From contig NZ_JAOPFX010000001.1 of NCBI RefSeq assembly GCF_025515205.1, forward strand, positions 496,001 to 560,000: 64,000 nucleotides of DNA, read 5' to 3'. A program made the translations under genes and the position numbers. This document shows, piece after piece, positions 33,465 through 41,815 of the stretch. The stretch comes from Microbacterium fluvii. Its GTDB lineage: Bacteria > Actinomycetota > Actinomycetes > Actinomycetales > Microbacteriaceae. The notes beneath the pieces are model-generated. The model saw only the letters and a program-made list of their open reading frames with translations. It ran no database searches and was not told the origin of the DNA. Numbering within the stretch: position 1 is the first letter of the stretch; each line of letters opens with the position of its first letter.

Positions 33465-34545
33465 TCAGCGCATCGGCGAACTCGACGGCCTGGCGCTGCA
33501 GCTGCTCCCAGAGCTCCGCGCGGCGCTCGGCGATGCGCGCCGCCAGAGCGTCCTCCCGTTCGATGAACGAGGTCAGCTTCGCGATCATGCCGTCCGCCAT
33601 GCGGTCGAGCTGTTCCCGCGACATCGACGGGGTGCGGGGCACATCGCAGAGGAACTCGTCGTCGCCGAAGTAGTCGCGCGGCATCCCGCGGCGGGCCGAC
33701 ATGCCGATGAAGGCGGCGGGCTTGTCGTAGGCGAGGAAGGGCAGCCACCCGTGCAGGCGCTTGCCGAAGGCGAAGCGGCAGTCCGTGTAGCGCGCAGCGA
33801 AGGACGGGTGCTTGGCGAGTGCCTTGTTGAACCCCTCGTGGAACTCCCTCCCCGTGGGCTCCGCCCGCAGGAGCTTCTCGAACGGACGGCGGTCGATCTC
33901 GATCACGGGGAACAGATCGAGCATGAGCCGGTTGGAGTCGCCGGCGGCGTTGATCATCGACCGCACCTCGAGCCCCTGAGCCGCGGCGAAGTCGGCGAAC
34001 CGGCGCAGCGGATGGTCGGCGATGTTGTCTTCGGTGAACAGGAACGAGTCGAAATTGACGACGACCACATCGCGCGTGGAGTCGGGGGCGTCCAGCAGCC
34101 GGTCGGTGAACAGCGATGTGCACGGCGCCCACCGCGGACTCGTGACCGGGCCGACCTTGCGCACGAGCTCCGCCTCCTTGTTCGCGCGCACGACGATCTC
34201 GGGAGCGCGGGCGGTGACCCTGCGCACCGCGGCGGTCTCTTCCGGGGTCGGATTCTGCAGGATGCCGGTGGACCACAGGTAGAACTTCTTCGACTCGAAC
34301 CGGTCCCACTGCTTGGCGAGCTTCGCGTGCAGGTGCTTCGACGAGTTCGTCTGCACGAACATGCCGCCGGGGCCGATGATGACGTTGTCGGTCGGCCGGT
34401 CGCCCTTGCGCAGGTACTCCGGTTCGCTCACCTGCCGGAAGTCGAGGTCGATGAGGCCGTCGAACAGCTCCTTGGTGACCTGGTAGAGCAGGGCGTCGCC
34501 GGCGTTTCCTCGGATGCCGAGCGTGATCCACAGTGCGCGCTTCAC
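33460..34545 (-). CDS. Polysaccharide pyruvyl transferase family protein (4 of 4)
   Basis: A 361-residue PS_pyruv_trans protein. WITLGIRGNAGDALLYQVTK (about residues 6-25) is the GNxGD loop, NVIIGPGGMFVQTNSSKHLH the GGG-like loop (here GPGG), IVVRANKEAELV the own-turn Arg, and FGKRLHGWLPFLAYDKPAAF the RxHG motif. The C-terminal 60 residues form a charged helix (AARIAERRAELWEQLQRQA). The GTG start overlaps the stop of the GT29-like/GT4 fusion by four bases, so this PPT may modify the residue that fusion adds. Its GPGG loop is unlike paralogue 3. Confidence 0.86.
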
Positions 34546-36890
34546 GCGGCGCTCCCGTCTGCGGCATCCGCCGCGTCGTCGTGTGTCGCCGCGTCGACGA
34601 GCTCGTCGAGCATGCGTGTGTAGCGTTCGGCGAACCTGGCCAGCGAGAAGCTCTGCTCGAACACACGTCGATTGCGCTCGCCCCACTCGATGCGATCGCG
34701 AGAGCCGAGGACGCGGCACGCGTCGTCGATGGTGTCTTCGTCGACGAACAGCACGTTGCCGTCGAGGTCCACCTCGGGGTTTCCGCCGACGGGCGAGAGG
34801 ATGAGCGCCTTGCCTGCGCGCATCGCCTCGAGGGTCGCCAGATCGAAGATCGACCTGCGGTGCATCATGACGTAGTAGTCGGCGTAGTCGAGCAGCGCCA
34901 GCAGCCGGTCATGGGTCATGCGCTCGCCGACCAGCCGCGCCGTGAACGACCAGTCCTTCTGGGCGGCTTCCATGGCGCAGAAGCGGGCCTGGTCGGAGGC
35001 GGCGCCGACCGCGATCCACACGACGCGCCTGCCCGACATGGCCGCGTGCCGCTGCAGCAGGGCGGGAACGCGATCCATCCCCTTGTCGTGGTTGAAGTCG
35101 CCGACGCTGATGAAGACGTCGGTCTGATCGTCTTTGACGGGCAGGCGCAGGCGCCGCAGCACCGCCTCCGCGACATCCTCGCCGGCTGCCGGTGCGTCGT
35201 GGTCGACGGCGGAGACCGTGTTGTACAGCGCCCGGTCGGCGAACGAGATCGACGAGTCCTCTCCGATGCGTGCCGTCGCGCGATAGGTGTCGCGCGCTCC
35301 CAGGCTCGGGAAGTAGACCGTGACGGCGTTGTCGAGCACGAGCTGCTCGAGGCTCGTGGCGGCGTTGTTCTCGTGCGGGGTGGGGGTGCGCCCGATCGAG
35401 CGCATCTCCTGCAGCGTGCTGCCCTGCTGGTGGTAGACGACGACGTAGGGAGCCCCCAGCAGCAGCGCCCCGTAGGCGCTTCCCAGCTCGTGACAGACGA
35501 ACAGCAGGCGGCGGCCCTCCGCGCGGGCAGCCAGCACGGCGGGGTCGGTGCGCACCGCCTCGCCCGCGATCACGATGTCGGCGACCTTCGCGCTGAGGCC
35601 GGCCAGCTCCACCCGGAGTCGTTCGCGCAGCTCGGCCTTGCCCTCGCCCTGGAAGAGATACTCCAGCCGCGCACCGCGGTAGGAGTCGCCCAGAGCCACC
35701 CGCTGCGTGGCCAGGACGCCGCCGGGGCCCCCGGTCTTGCCCGCGGCGGGGTCGTACTCGCGGTAGGCGGCGCCGAACACCGTGAGCTGTGGGCCGGGTT
35801 CAGGGGCGCCGGGCGCATCGCCGTCCCGCAGCGACCGCAGGAACGCGCCCTCGCCGTCGACGTTGTGGCGCCTGCCCATGTCGCCCAGCTCATCGAAGTA
35901 GTGGCCGTGGTCGGCGCTGCCGTCCACCGTCGAGAAGCCGTACACATCGACCCCGTCCAGGGAGCCGCGGCGCTGGTGGATCATCCACAGGATCTGCGCA
36001 CCGCTCGTGGGGAGGATCAGCCCCGAGCTCTCCCAGAGCGAGTGCTTCGCAGCGGTGTCGATGTGGGTCACCTTGCCGGGGGAGAACAGCACGTCGCGAT
36101 GGAGGATGTCGGCGTGGGCGGGCACCTCCAGCAGGTTGCGGAAGACGTCCATCTCCCACACCACGAGATCGAAGTGCTCGATGACGTATCGGTCGGCCAC
36201 GTCGCGGTGCGCGCCGCGCACCCAGATGTCGGTGCGCGCTCCGTAGTCGGTCTCGTACCCGCGGGGGAAGTTGTTGAATCGGATGACGACGTCGTGGGCG
36301 TCGATCTCGGCGCCGCGCGCCTGGCCGAGCGGTCCGGAGCCGTTGCCGACCACCGCGATGGTCCCCTTCGCGATCAGGGCGCCGAACACGTCGTGGTCGC
36401 GGCTCGCCTCCAGCGCGTCCGCCACCCGCGCCGTGCGCTCGGCGCCGCGGCCGCCGAGGCCCAGATCACGCGCGAAGCGGGCGACCGGCAGGCACAGCGA
36501 CAGCGCCGGCAGCGAGCCGGGCTTCTTGGCGAGCCAGGTGCGCAGCATCCGCTCCGCCTCCACTCGGTCGCCGGCCTCCAGCAGCACGGCGCAGAAGACC
36601 AGCCAGATGCGGGGGTGCAGCGTGTCCCACGCCACGGAGTTGCGGCTCATCGCACGCGCCCGGCTGACCAGCTGCTCCGTCGCCCCCTGGTCGCGCCACT
36701 CCGATCGGGTGAGGGCCAGATCATCGAGCGCGCCGCGCTCGGGCGAGGGGTCCGCCGAGCCGCGGGGGCGGTCGGGGGCGAACAGGCGGCGACGCAGTGT
36801 GCGCAGGCGGCGCACCAGCGCGCGCAGCGGCCCGATGCGCTTGAGCGACCGCTTCGCGGTCTCGAGGGGACGGGTGAGTGTGGTCTTCAT
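34542..36890 (-). CDS. Fusion of a GT29 (sialyltransferase)-like domain and a GT4-type glycosyltransferase
   Basis: A 782-residue two-enzyme protein. Residues 1-170 are helical with a basic N-terminus. Residues about 175-345 resemble GT29 sialyltransferases: AVVGNGSGPLGQARGAEID (179-197) then HDVVIRFNNFPRGYETDYGA match the L motif, ILPTSGAQILWMIHQR (292-307) the S motif, VYGFS (316-320) motif III, and HGHYFDEL (328-335) the very-small-motif His. Residues about 370-782 are GT4-like, with GGPGGVLATQRVALGDSYRG, ISVGDFNHDKGMDRVPALL, and RRSIFDLATLEAMRAGKALI (the E-x7-E region). The gene is divergent from neuA and neuB, fitting a CMP-nonulosonate donor for the GT29-like half. Whether it transfers sialic acid, Kdn or another sugar is unknown. 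Confidence 0.8.
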   Translation of the reverse strand: MKTTLTRPLETAKRSLKRIGPLRALVRRLRTLRRRLFAPDRPRGSADPSPERGALDDLALTRSEWRDQGATEQLVSRARAMSRNSVAWDTLHPRIWLVFCAVLLEAGDRVEAERMLRTWLAKKPGSLPALSLCLPVARFARDLGLGGRGAERTARVADALEASRDHDVFGALIAKGTIAVVGNGSGPLGQARGAEIDAHDVVIRFNNFPRGYETDYGARTDIWVRGAHRDVADRYVIEHFDLVVWEMDVFRNLLEVPAHADILHRDVLFSPGKVTHIDTAAKHSLWESSGLILPTSGAQILWMIHQRRGSLDGVDVYGFSTVDGSADHGHYFDELGDMGRRHNVDGEGAFLRSLRDGDAPGAPEPGPQLTVFGAAYREYDPAAGKTGGPGGVLATQRVALGDSYRGARLEYLFQGEGKAELRERLRVELAGLSAKVADIVIAGEAVRTDPAVLAARAEGRRLLFVCHELGSAYGALLLGAPYVVVYHQQGSTLQEMRSIGRTPTPHENNAATSLEQLVLDNAVTVYFPSLGARDTYRATARIGEDSSISFADRALYNTVSAVDHDAPAAGEDVAEAVLRRLRLPVKDDQTDVFISVGDFNHDKGMDRVPALLQRHAAMSGRRVVWIAVGAASDQARFCAMEAAQKDWSFTARLVGERMTHDRLLALLDYADYYVMMHRRSIFDLATLEAMRAGKALILSPVGGNPEVDLDGNVLFVDEDTIDDACRVLGSRDRIEWGERNRRVFEQSFSLARFAERYTRMLDELVDAATHDDAADAADGSAA

Positions 36891-37020
36891 GGCTCCGTGA
36901 CGCGCGATGTCGGTGTGCGTGGAGTGATGGTAGGCAGGCCCGTCTGTCCGTCGAATGTCTCGCGGGAGTACGGCCGGTGAACGGCCCCGCCCCAGCCAGG
37001 GAGCCGTCATCCCTGCGGGC

Positions 37021-37026
37021 TAGAGT
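37021..37026 (+). promoter_or_regulatory. TAGAGT -10 element of neuA
   Basis: TAGAGT lies 29 bases before the ATG at 37056, giving a short leader that includes AGGAG. It is within the 165-bp region divergent from the GT29-like gene. Confidence 0.4.
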
Positions 37027-37055
37027 GACGACCGATTCGGAAACAGGAGCACGCC

Positions 37056-38219
37056 ATGCAGCACCCCCCGGCGAACGGCGCCGTCGTCGCGATCATCCCC
37101 GCCCGCGGCGGATCCAAGGGGGTGCCCCGCAAGAACGCCCTGCCGGTGGGCGGGGTGCCGCTGGTCGTGCGGGCGGTGCGGGCGGCGCAGGCCTCCGTAC
37201 TCGTCGACCGGGTTCTCGTCTCGACCGACGACGCCGAGATCGCGGCGCTGGCACGTGCTGCGGGCGCCGAGGTGGTCGACCGCCCCGCGGAGCTCTCGGG
37301 CGACGCAGCCGGTTCGGAGAGCGCGCTGCTGCATGCCCTGACCGAGATCGACCCGGATGGCACGGCCGTGCGCACGGTGGTCTTCCTTCAGGCGACGTCG
37401 CCGTTCATCCCGTCCGACGGCATCGACGAGGGCGTGCGGCTGGTCGACGGGGGTGCGTACGACTGCGCCTTCTCGGCCTACGAGACATTCGGCTTCCTGT
37501 GGCGGCGTGATGCCGACGCAGCGGCCGAGGCGATCAACCACTCCGCCGGAGTGCGGCCCCGACGCCAGGAGCGTGAGCCGCACTACCTCGAGACCGGTGC
37601 CTTCTATGTGCTCGACGCCGCAGGGTTCCGTGCGGCGGGGCATCGCTTCTTCGGCAGGATCGGGATCGTCGAGGTGTCGGAGACCAGCGCCGTCGAGATC
37701 GACGACGCCACGCAGTTCGCGATCGCCGGCGCACTGGCGCCGCTTGTGGACCGGCCGGCGCGCATCGAGGCCGAGGCGCTCGTGACCGACTTCGACGGGG
37801 TGCACACCGACGACACGGCCACCGTCGACGCCGACGGACGCGAGAGCGTTCGGGTGAGCCGCTCCGACGGCATGGGGGTGGGGATGCTGCGACGCGCCGG
37901 CATCCCGATGCTCATCCTGTCGACCGAGGTCAACCCCGTCGTGCGCGCGCGCGCAGAGAAGCTGCGCGTGCCGGTTCTGCACGGAGTGGTCGACAAGGCG
38001 GCGGCGCTGACCGAGTGGGCGGCAGCGGGCGGCATCGACCTCGCTCGCACCGCCTATCTCGGAAACGACGTCAACGATCTGGGCGCGATGCGGCTCGTGG
38101 GATGGCCGATCGCCGTCGCCGACGCGCATCCCGCCGTGCGCGCCGCCGCCAGGATCGTGCTCGACCGCCGAGGCGGAGCGGGCGCCGTGCGCGAGCTGAT
38201 CGACCGCATCCTCGCCTGA
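37056..38219 (+). CDS. neuA: CMP-nonulosonate cytidylyltransferase fused to a HAD phosphatase
   Basis: A 387-residue fusion. Residues 1-225 are an acylneuraminate cytidylyltransferase: VVAIIPARGGSKGVPRKNAL (10-29) is the CTP loop, FLQATSPFIPSDGIDEG follows, and HYLETGAFYVLDAAGF is the substrate end. Residues 235-387 are a KdsC-type HAD phosphatase with LVTDFDGVHTDD (about 239-250), MLILSTEVNP, and YLGNDVNDLGAM with the Asp pair. NeuA activates a nine-carbon sugar with CTP. The phosphatase would remove the 9-phosphate from a phospho-nonulosonate (Neu5Ac-9-P or Kdn-9-P), a step needed when NeuB uses a phosphosugar. Human CMAS and mouse CMAS have a similar KdsC-like tail. RBS AGGAG precedes the ATG. 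Confidence 0.9.
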   Translation: MQHPPANGAVVAIIPARGGSKGVPRKNALPVGGVPLVVRAVRAAQASVLVDRVLVSTDDAEIAALARAAGAEVVDRPAELSGDAAGSESALLHALTEIDPDGTAVRTVVFLQATSPFIPSDGIDEGVRLVDGGAYDCAFSAYETFGFLWRRDADAAAEAINHSAGVRPRRQEREPHYLETGAFYVLDAAGFRAAGHRFFGRIGIVEVSETSAVEIDDATQFAIAGALAPLVDRPARIEAEALVTDFDGVHTDDTATVDADGRESVRVSRSDGMGVGMLRRAGIPMLILSTEVNPVVRARAEKLRVPVLHGVVDKAAALTEWAAAGGIDLARTAYLGNDVNDLGAMRLVGWPIAVADAHPAVRAAARIVLDRRGGAGAVRELIDRILA

Positions 38220-38328
38220 GAGCGCGAGGGGCAAGCTTCTCCTGGCTGTGCACCTGTCGCCACCTCGACGTCACCTCTCGTCAACCTTCGAGCCGGACCC
38301 TGGCACGAAGGAACGAAAGGAACCCGAG

Positions 38329-39201
38329 ATGACCGTCACCATCGGATCGAACGTCATCGGCGGCAAGAACCCCGTCTACGTGATCGCCGAGATCGGCCTC
38401 AACCACAACGGCGATGTGGAGCTCGCCAAGCAGCTCATCGATGTCGCTGCGGATGCCGGCGCCAACGCCGTGAAGTTCCAGAAGCGCACCCCCGAGATCT
38501 CGACGCCCGAGCACATGCGCGACGTGCCGCGCGAGACCCCGTGGGGCACGATGACCTACCTCGAGTACCGCTACCGCGTCGAGTTCGACCGCGACCAGTA
38601 CCTCGAGATCGGCGACCACGCCACCCTCCGCGGGCTCGAGTGGTTCGCCTCGCCCTGGGATGTGCCCAGCGTCGCCTTCCTCGAAGACCTCGAGGTGCGC
38701 ACCCACAAGGTCGCCTCGGCGAGCCTGACCGACCTCGAGCTGCTGCAGGCGCTGCGCGACACGGGCAAGCCGATCATCCTGTCGACGGGCATGTCGACGA
38801 TCGAGCAGATCGACCGGGCGCTGGACGTGCTCGACCCCGACAAGGTCGTGCTGATGCACGCCACGTCGACCTATCCGATGGAGCCCGAAGAGGCCAACCT
38901 CAAGACGATCGGCACGCTGCGCGACCGCTACGCCGGCATCCCGGTGGGCTACTCCGGTCACGAGCGCGGGCTGCAGATCTCGCTGGCTGCCGTGGCGCTG
39001 GGCGCGGTCGCCGTCGAGCGGCACATCACTCTGGACCGCACGATGTGGGGCTCCGACCACGCGGCCTCGCTCGAGCCGAACGGCCTCGAGCACCTCGTGC
39101 GCGACATCCGCGTCATCGAATCGGCACTCGGCGACGGCGTCAAGCGCGTCTTTCCCGGCGAGCTCGCGCCGATGGCGAAGCTCCGGCGCGTACCGGCATG
39201 A
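38329..39201 (+). CDS. neuB: NeuB-type nonulosonate synthase lacking the C-terminal SAF domain
   Basis: A 290-residue NeuB-barrel enzyme. It condenses phosphoenolpyruvate with an amino- or deoxy-hexose (or its phosphate) to a nine-carbon acid. Motifs: VYVIAEIGLNHNGDVELAKQ (15-34), ANAVKFQKRTPEIS, KVASASLTDLELL, MHATSTYPMEPEEANL, and YSGHERGLQISLAAVALGAV. The protein ends PMAKLRRVPA where full NeuB proteins continue into the SAF (antifreeze-like) domain of about 60 residues that helps close the active site. The next gene overlaps by ATGA, so the end is not a frameshift. The best guesses are Kdn-9-phosphate or a sialic-acid synthase. AAAGGAA precedes the ATG. Confidence 0.9.
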   Translation: MTVTIGSNVIGGKNPVYVIAEIGLNHNGDVELAKQLIDVAADAGANAVKFQKRTPEISTPEHMRDVPRETPWGTMTYLEYRYRVEFDRDQYLEIGDHATLRGLEWFASPWDVPSVAFLEDLEVRTHKVASASLTDLELLQALRDTGKPIILSTGMSTIEQIDRALDVLDPDKVVLMHATSTYPMEPEEANLKTIGTLRDRYAGIPVGYSGHERGLQISLAAVALGAVAVERHITLDRTMWGSDHAASLEPNGLEHLVRDIRVIESALGDGVKRVFPGELAPMAKLRRVPA

Positions 39202-40514
39202 CCGAGCAGCACGAGGGCGGGCCGCGCGTGGTCGGCATCGCCGACGCCGACTCCTACGTCAAGTGGGCGGCGGCCCTGCTCGGCGCGGTCGGGCGCGCGC
39301 AGTCCCGCCTCGTGCTCGTGCGGACGCCGCTGACCGTGAGCGCCGACCAGGAGCGCGCGGCGCTGGCCGGCAGCGGCATCTCGGCAGCCCAGCTCGAACG
39401 CCTCGACTTCGCCGACCTGCGGGGCTGGCTCGAGGCGACCGCCCCCGACGTGGTCGTGGTCGCCGGCCGAGGGCCGTTCGTGCGGATGGTCGTGCACGCG
39501 GTGCGCACGCTGCATCCTCGGCCGGTGATCGTCTCCGGCATGCCGGGCATGTCGATCCCCGCGCAGCGCGGCGCCGTGCACTACCGCCGCGAGGTGGACC
39601 TGTTCGTCGTGCACTCGCGCCGCGAGAAGCGGGCGTTCCGCGATCTGGCCGAGCGGATGGAGGTGCCGCTGCGTCTCGGGCTGGCGACCCTGCCGTTCGC
39701 CCAGAGCTCGGTCATGCGCCACGGCGGCGACGATCTCGTCTTCGCGGCGCAGGCGCTCGTGCCGAGGGAGCGCGAGGAGCGACTCGCCCTCGCCGACATC
39801 CTGCGGCGGGCCGCGATCGCCCACCCCGACCGGCGGGTCGTCGTCAAGCTCCGTTCGCGCCCGGAGGTAGGCGAGCGAGAGACCCACCACGACGTCGCGC
39901 CCTACCCCGAGCTCTTCCGCGAGCTGGGCGAGCTGCCGCGCAATCTCGTCTTCTCGCACGAGCCGATGTCCGAGGCGCTCGCGGGCGCCGAGGGCCTGGT
40001 GACCGTGAGCTCGACGGCGGCGATCGAGGCGATCGCGCGCGGGATCCCGGTGATCGCCGTCGACACCTTCGGCATCTCCAAGGCGAACCTGAACATCGTC
40101 TTCGCCGCCAGCGGCGTGCTCGGCGGCGCCGACGAAGTCATCGCGCGCAGGTTCCGGCATCCGACCGTCGAGTGGGTGAGGGACAACTACTTCCACGAGC
40201 CGGCGCGCTCGACGTGGTGGTCCGAGGTCGAGGGGCTGCTCGCCGCTCGGCGCGAAGGCACCCTCGTGTCGCCGCCGCCGACACGCCTGCGAGGCGGCTG
40301 GATCCGCGAGGCGTGGGATCGCAAGAGCGTGCTCGGCGTCTACGACCGCACCGTGTCGGGGTGGATCGCGCTGCGCCTGGGGATCCCGGTGCGGGCGGTC
40401 ATCCTGTGGGCGCGTGCGCGGCGCGGCAGCACCGGCCGGTTCTCGTGGGCGGAGGCCGATTCCGACATCACGCTGACGCCGGCGCTCTATCAGGAGCCGC
40501 TGCGTCAGTCCTGA
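39198..40514 (+). CDS. DUF6716-type putative glycosyltransferase
   Basis: A 438-residue GT-B-like protein I associate with DUF6716, found beside neuB in actinobacteria. N-half: VVGIADADSYVKWAAALLG, then VVVVAGRGPFVRMVVHAVRT. Middle: VIVSGMPGMSIPAQRGAVHY and LFVVHSRREKRAFRDLAERM. C-half: VVVKLRSRPEVGERETH, then LVTVSSTAAIEAIARGIPVI, with DTFGISKANLNIVF, which resembles polysialyltransferase-like folds. It overlaps neuB by ATGA, and the last 10 bases overlap the convergent wzy gene. It probably uses the CMP-nonulosonate from NeuA, perhaps as a polymerising enzyme while the GT29-like fusion starts chains, but that division is a guess. Confidence 0.7.
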   Translation: MTEQHEGGPRVVGIADADSYVKWAAALLGAVGRAQSRLVLVRTPLTVSADQERAALAGSGISAAQLERLDFADLRGWLEATAPDVVVVAGRGPFVRMVVHAVRTLHPRPVIVSGMPGMSIPAQRGAVHYRREVDLFVVHSRREKRAFRDLAERMEVPLRLGLATLPFAQSSVMRHGGDDLVFAAQALVPREREERLALADILRRAAIAHPDRRVVVKLRSRPEVGERETHHDVAPYPELFRELGELPRNLVFSHEPMSEALAGAEGLVTVSSTAAIEAIARGIPVIAVDTFGISKANLNIVFAASGVLGGADEVIARRFRHPTVEWVRDNYFHEPARSTWWSEVEGLLAARREGTLVSPPPTRLRGGWIREAWDRKSVLGVYDRTVSGWIALRLGIPVRAVILWARARRGSTGRFSWAEADSDITLTPALYQEPLRQS

Positions 40515-41815
40515 TGGGGCAGGTCGGCCACGGGCGCGCGCCGCTCGTCGACGCGCGCCCGCCAGCCGCCCACGTGCGACGACCGTGCGGCGCAGACGAC
40601 CAGGAGGAACCACGCGAATCCGCCGAGGATGGTGCTCTCGATGACCCCGTTGGCCAGGAGCGTGATGAGGATCAGCGCCGGCCAGGTGTACACGGTGGAG
40701 CGCCGTTCGGCGGCGGTGACCCAGGCGCGGGCCAGGGCGAGGCCGGCGAAGGCGACGAACAGCACGACGCCGATCCATCCCGCCTGCAGCAGCACGTCGA
40801 AGTAGGCGTTCAGCGCCGAGGTGTGGTCGGTGCCCAGGCGGAAGTTCACGAGGAAGAACGGAGGATGCCGCGGCGACCACGCGCCGAACCAGCCCCAGCC
40901 CTGCACGGGGGAGAGCTCGGAGAAATCCAGCACGGCGTTCCACAGCCGTGACCGGGTGAGGAAGTCGGGCTCGGCGTTCAGCCAGTACACGAGGGGTCGG
41001 CGGAACGCGTAGCCGAGGGTCACCAGCACCACGACCGTGGCGCCGATCCCCAGCTGCAGCGCGGGCCTGGATTCGGGCGAGGTCCGCCGCACGAGCCACA
41101 GCAGCCCCGTCGCGGTCGCCGCGATGACCGCGAGCACGAGCACGATGGGCGAGGCCGTGAAGATCGCCAGCAGCACGCCGAGCGAGACGGAGAAGATCGC
41201 CGTCCCCTGCCGCACCGACCGGGTGCGCCACTCGACCAGGAACGTGATGACGGCGATGACCACGACGAGCCCGAGGCGCGTGCGGGTGCCGAACAGTCCC
41301 TGGATCGGGCCCCCGTCGGCGAGGTTACCCGCCACCGAGAGGAAGGGGATCGGGGAGTCGATGAGAATGCCGCTGAATACCTCGATGGCGAGCGAGCCGA
41401 TCAGATAGACGCGCAGCACGTCGCCGACGGCGCGCACCGTCTGAAGGGTGTCGCGGATGTGCGTGACGACGATCGCGAGAAAGGTCACCGCCGCCATCGT
41501 CAGCCAGCCGGCCAGGGTCAGGGTGGCGCTCGGGCTCCACAGGGTCGTCAGCAGCAGCCAGAGCAGGAACGCGGCGAGCGTGAGCGGCATGAAGCGCAGC
41601 GGCGAGAGCTCGTCGCGGCGGGCGTAGAGCACACCGGCTCCCACGACGCACAGCCCGACGATGATGGTGGCGTAGGGCGCGTCGCCCATGAGCCGCGCGA
41701 TCAGGTGGCTGCCGAACAGCGCGCCGATCGTGGTGATCGTGTAGGCCCAGGCGAACGGCGCCGAACGCAGCAGCTCGCCGAGGGCGCGTCGGCGCTGCTG
41801 CGGTGCGCCGCTCAC
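40505..41815 (-). CDS. O-antigen ligase/polymerase-type membrane protein (Wzy/WaaL family, 1 of 2)
   Basis: A 436-residue membrane protein with about 11-12 hydrophobic segments, typical of Wzy_C proteins (O-antigen polymerases and ligases). A periplasmic loop holds TRSRLWNAVLDFSELSPVQG then WGWFGAWSPRHP (about residues 310-340), which matches the family loop RxxxW...PxxGxG. The GTG start overlaps the next gene (41812) by four bases. Its 3' end overlaps the DUF6716 gene by 10 bases in the opposite direction. It may polymerise repeat units or ligate chains. The coexistence of ABC export (Wzm/Wzt) makes a ligase role more likely than Wzy-dependent chain growth, though both are open. Confidence 0.8.
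   Translation of the reverse strand: MSGAPQQRRRALGELLRSAPFAWAYTITTIGALFGSHLIARLMGDAPYATIIVGLCVVGAGVLYARRDELSPLRFMPLTLAAFLLWLLLTTLWSPSATLTLAGWLTMAAVTFLAIVVTHIRDTLQTVRAVGDVLRVYLIGSLAIEVFSGILIDSPIPFLSVAGNLADGGPIQGLFGTRTRLGLVVVIAVITFLVEWRTRSVRQGTAIFSVSLGVLLAIFTASPIVLVLAVIAATATGLLWLVRRTSPESRPALQLGIGATVVVLVTLGYAFRRPLVYWLNAEPDFLTRSRLWNAVLDFSELSPVQGWGWFGAWSPRHPPFFLVNFRLGTDHTSALNAYFDVLLQAGWIGVVLFVAFAGLALARAWVTAAERRSTVYTWPALILITLLANGVIESTILGGFAWFLLVVCAARSSHVGGWRARVDERRAPVADLPHQD

Noticed and set aside
38329..39201. neuB as a frameshifted or truncated pseudogene
   Set aside because: It ends at the barrel boundary and is coupled by ATGA to the next gene, and downstream frames show no SAF domain remnant.
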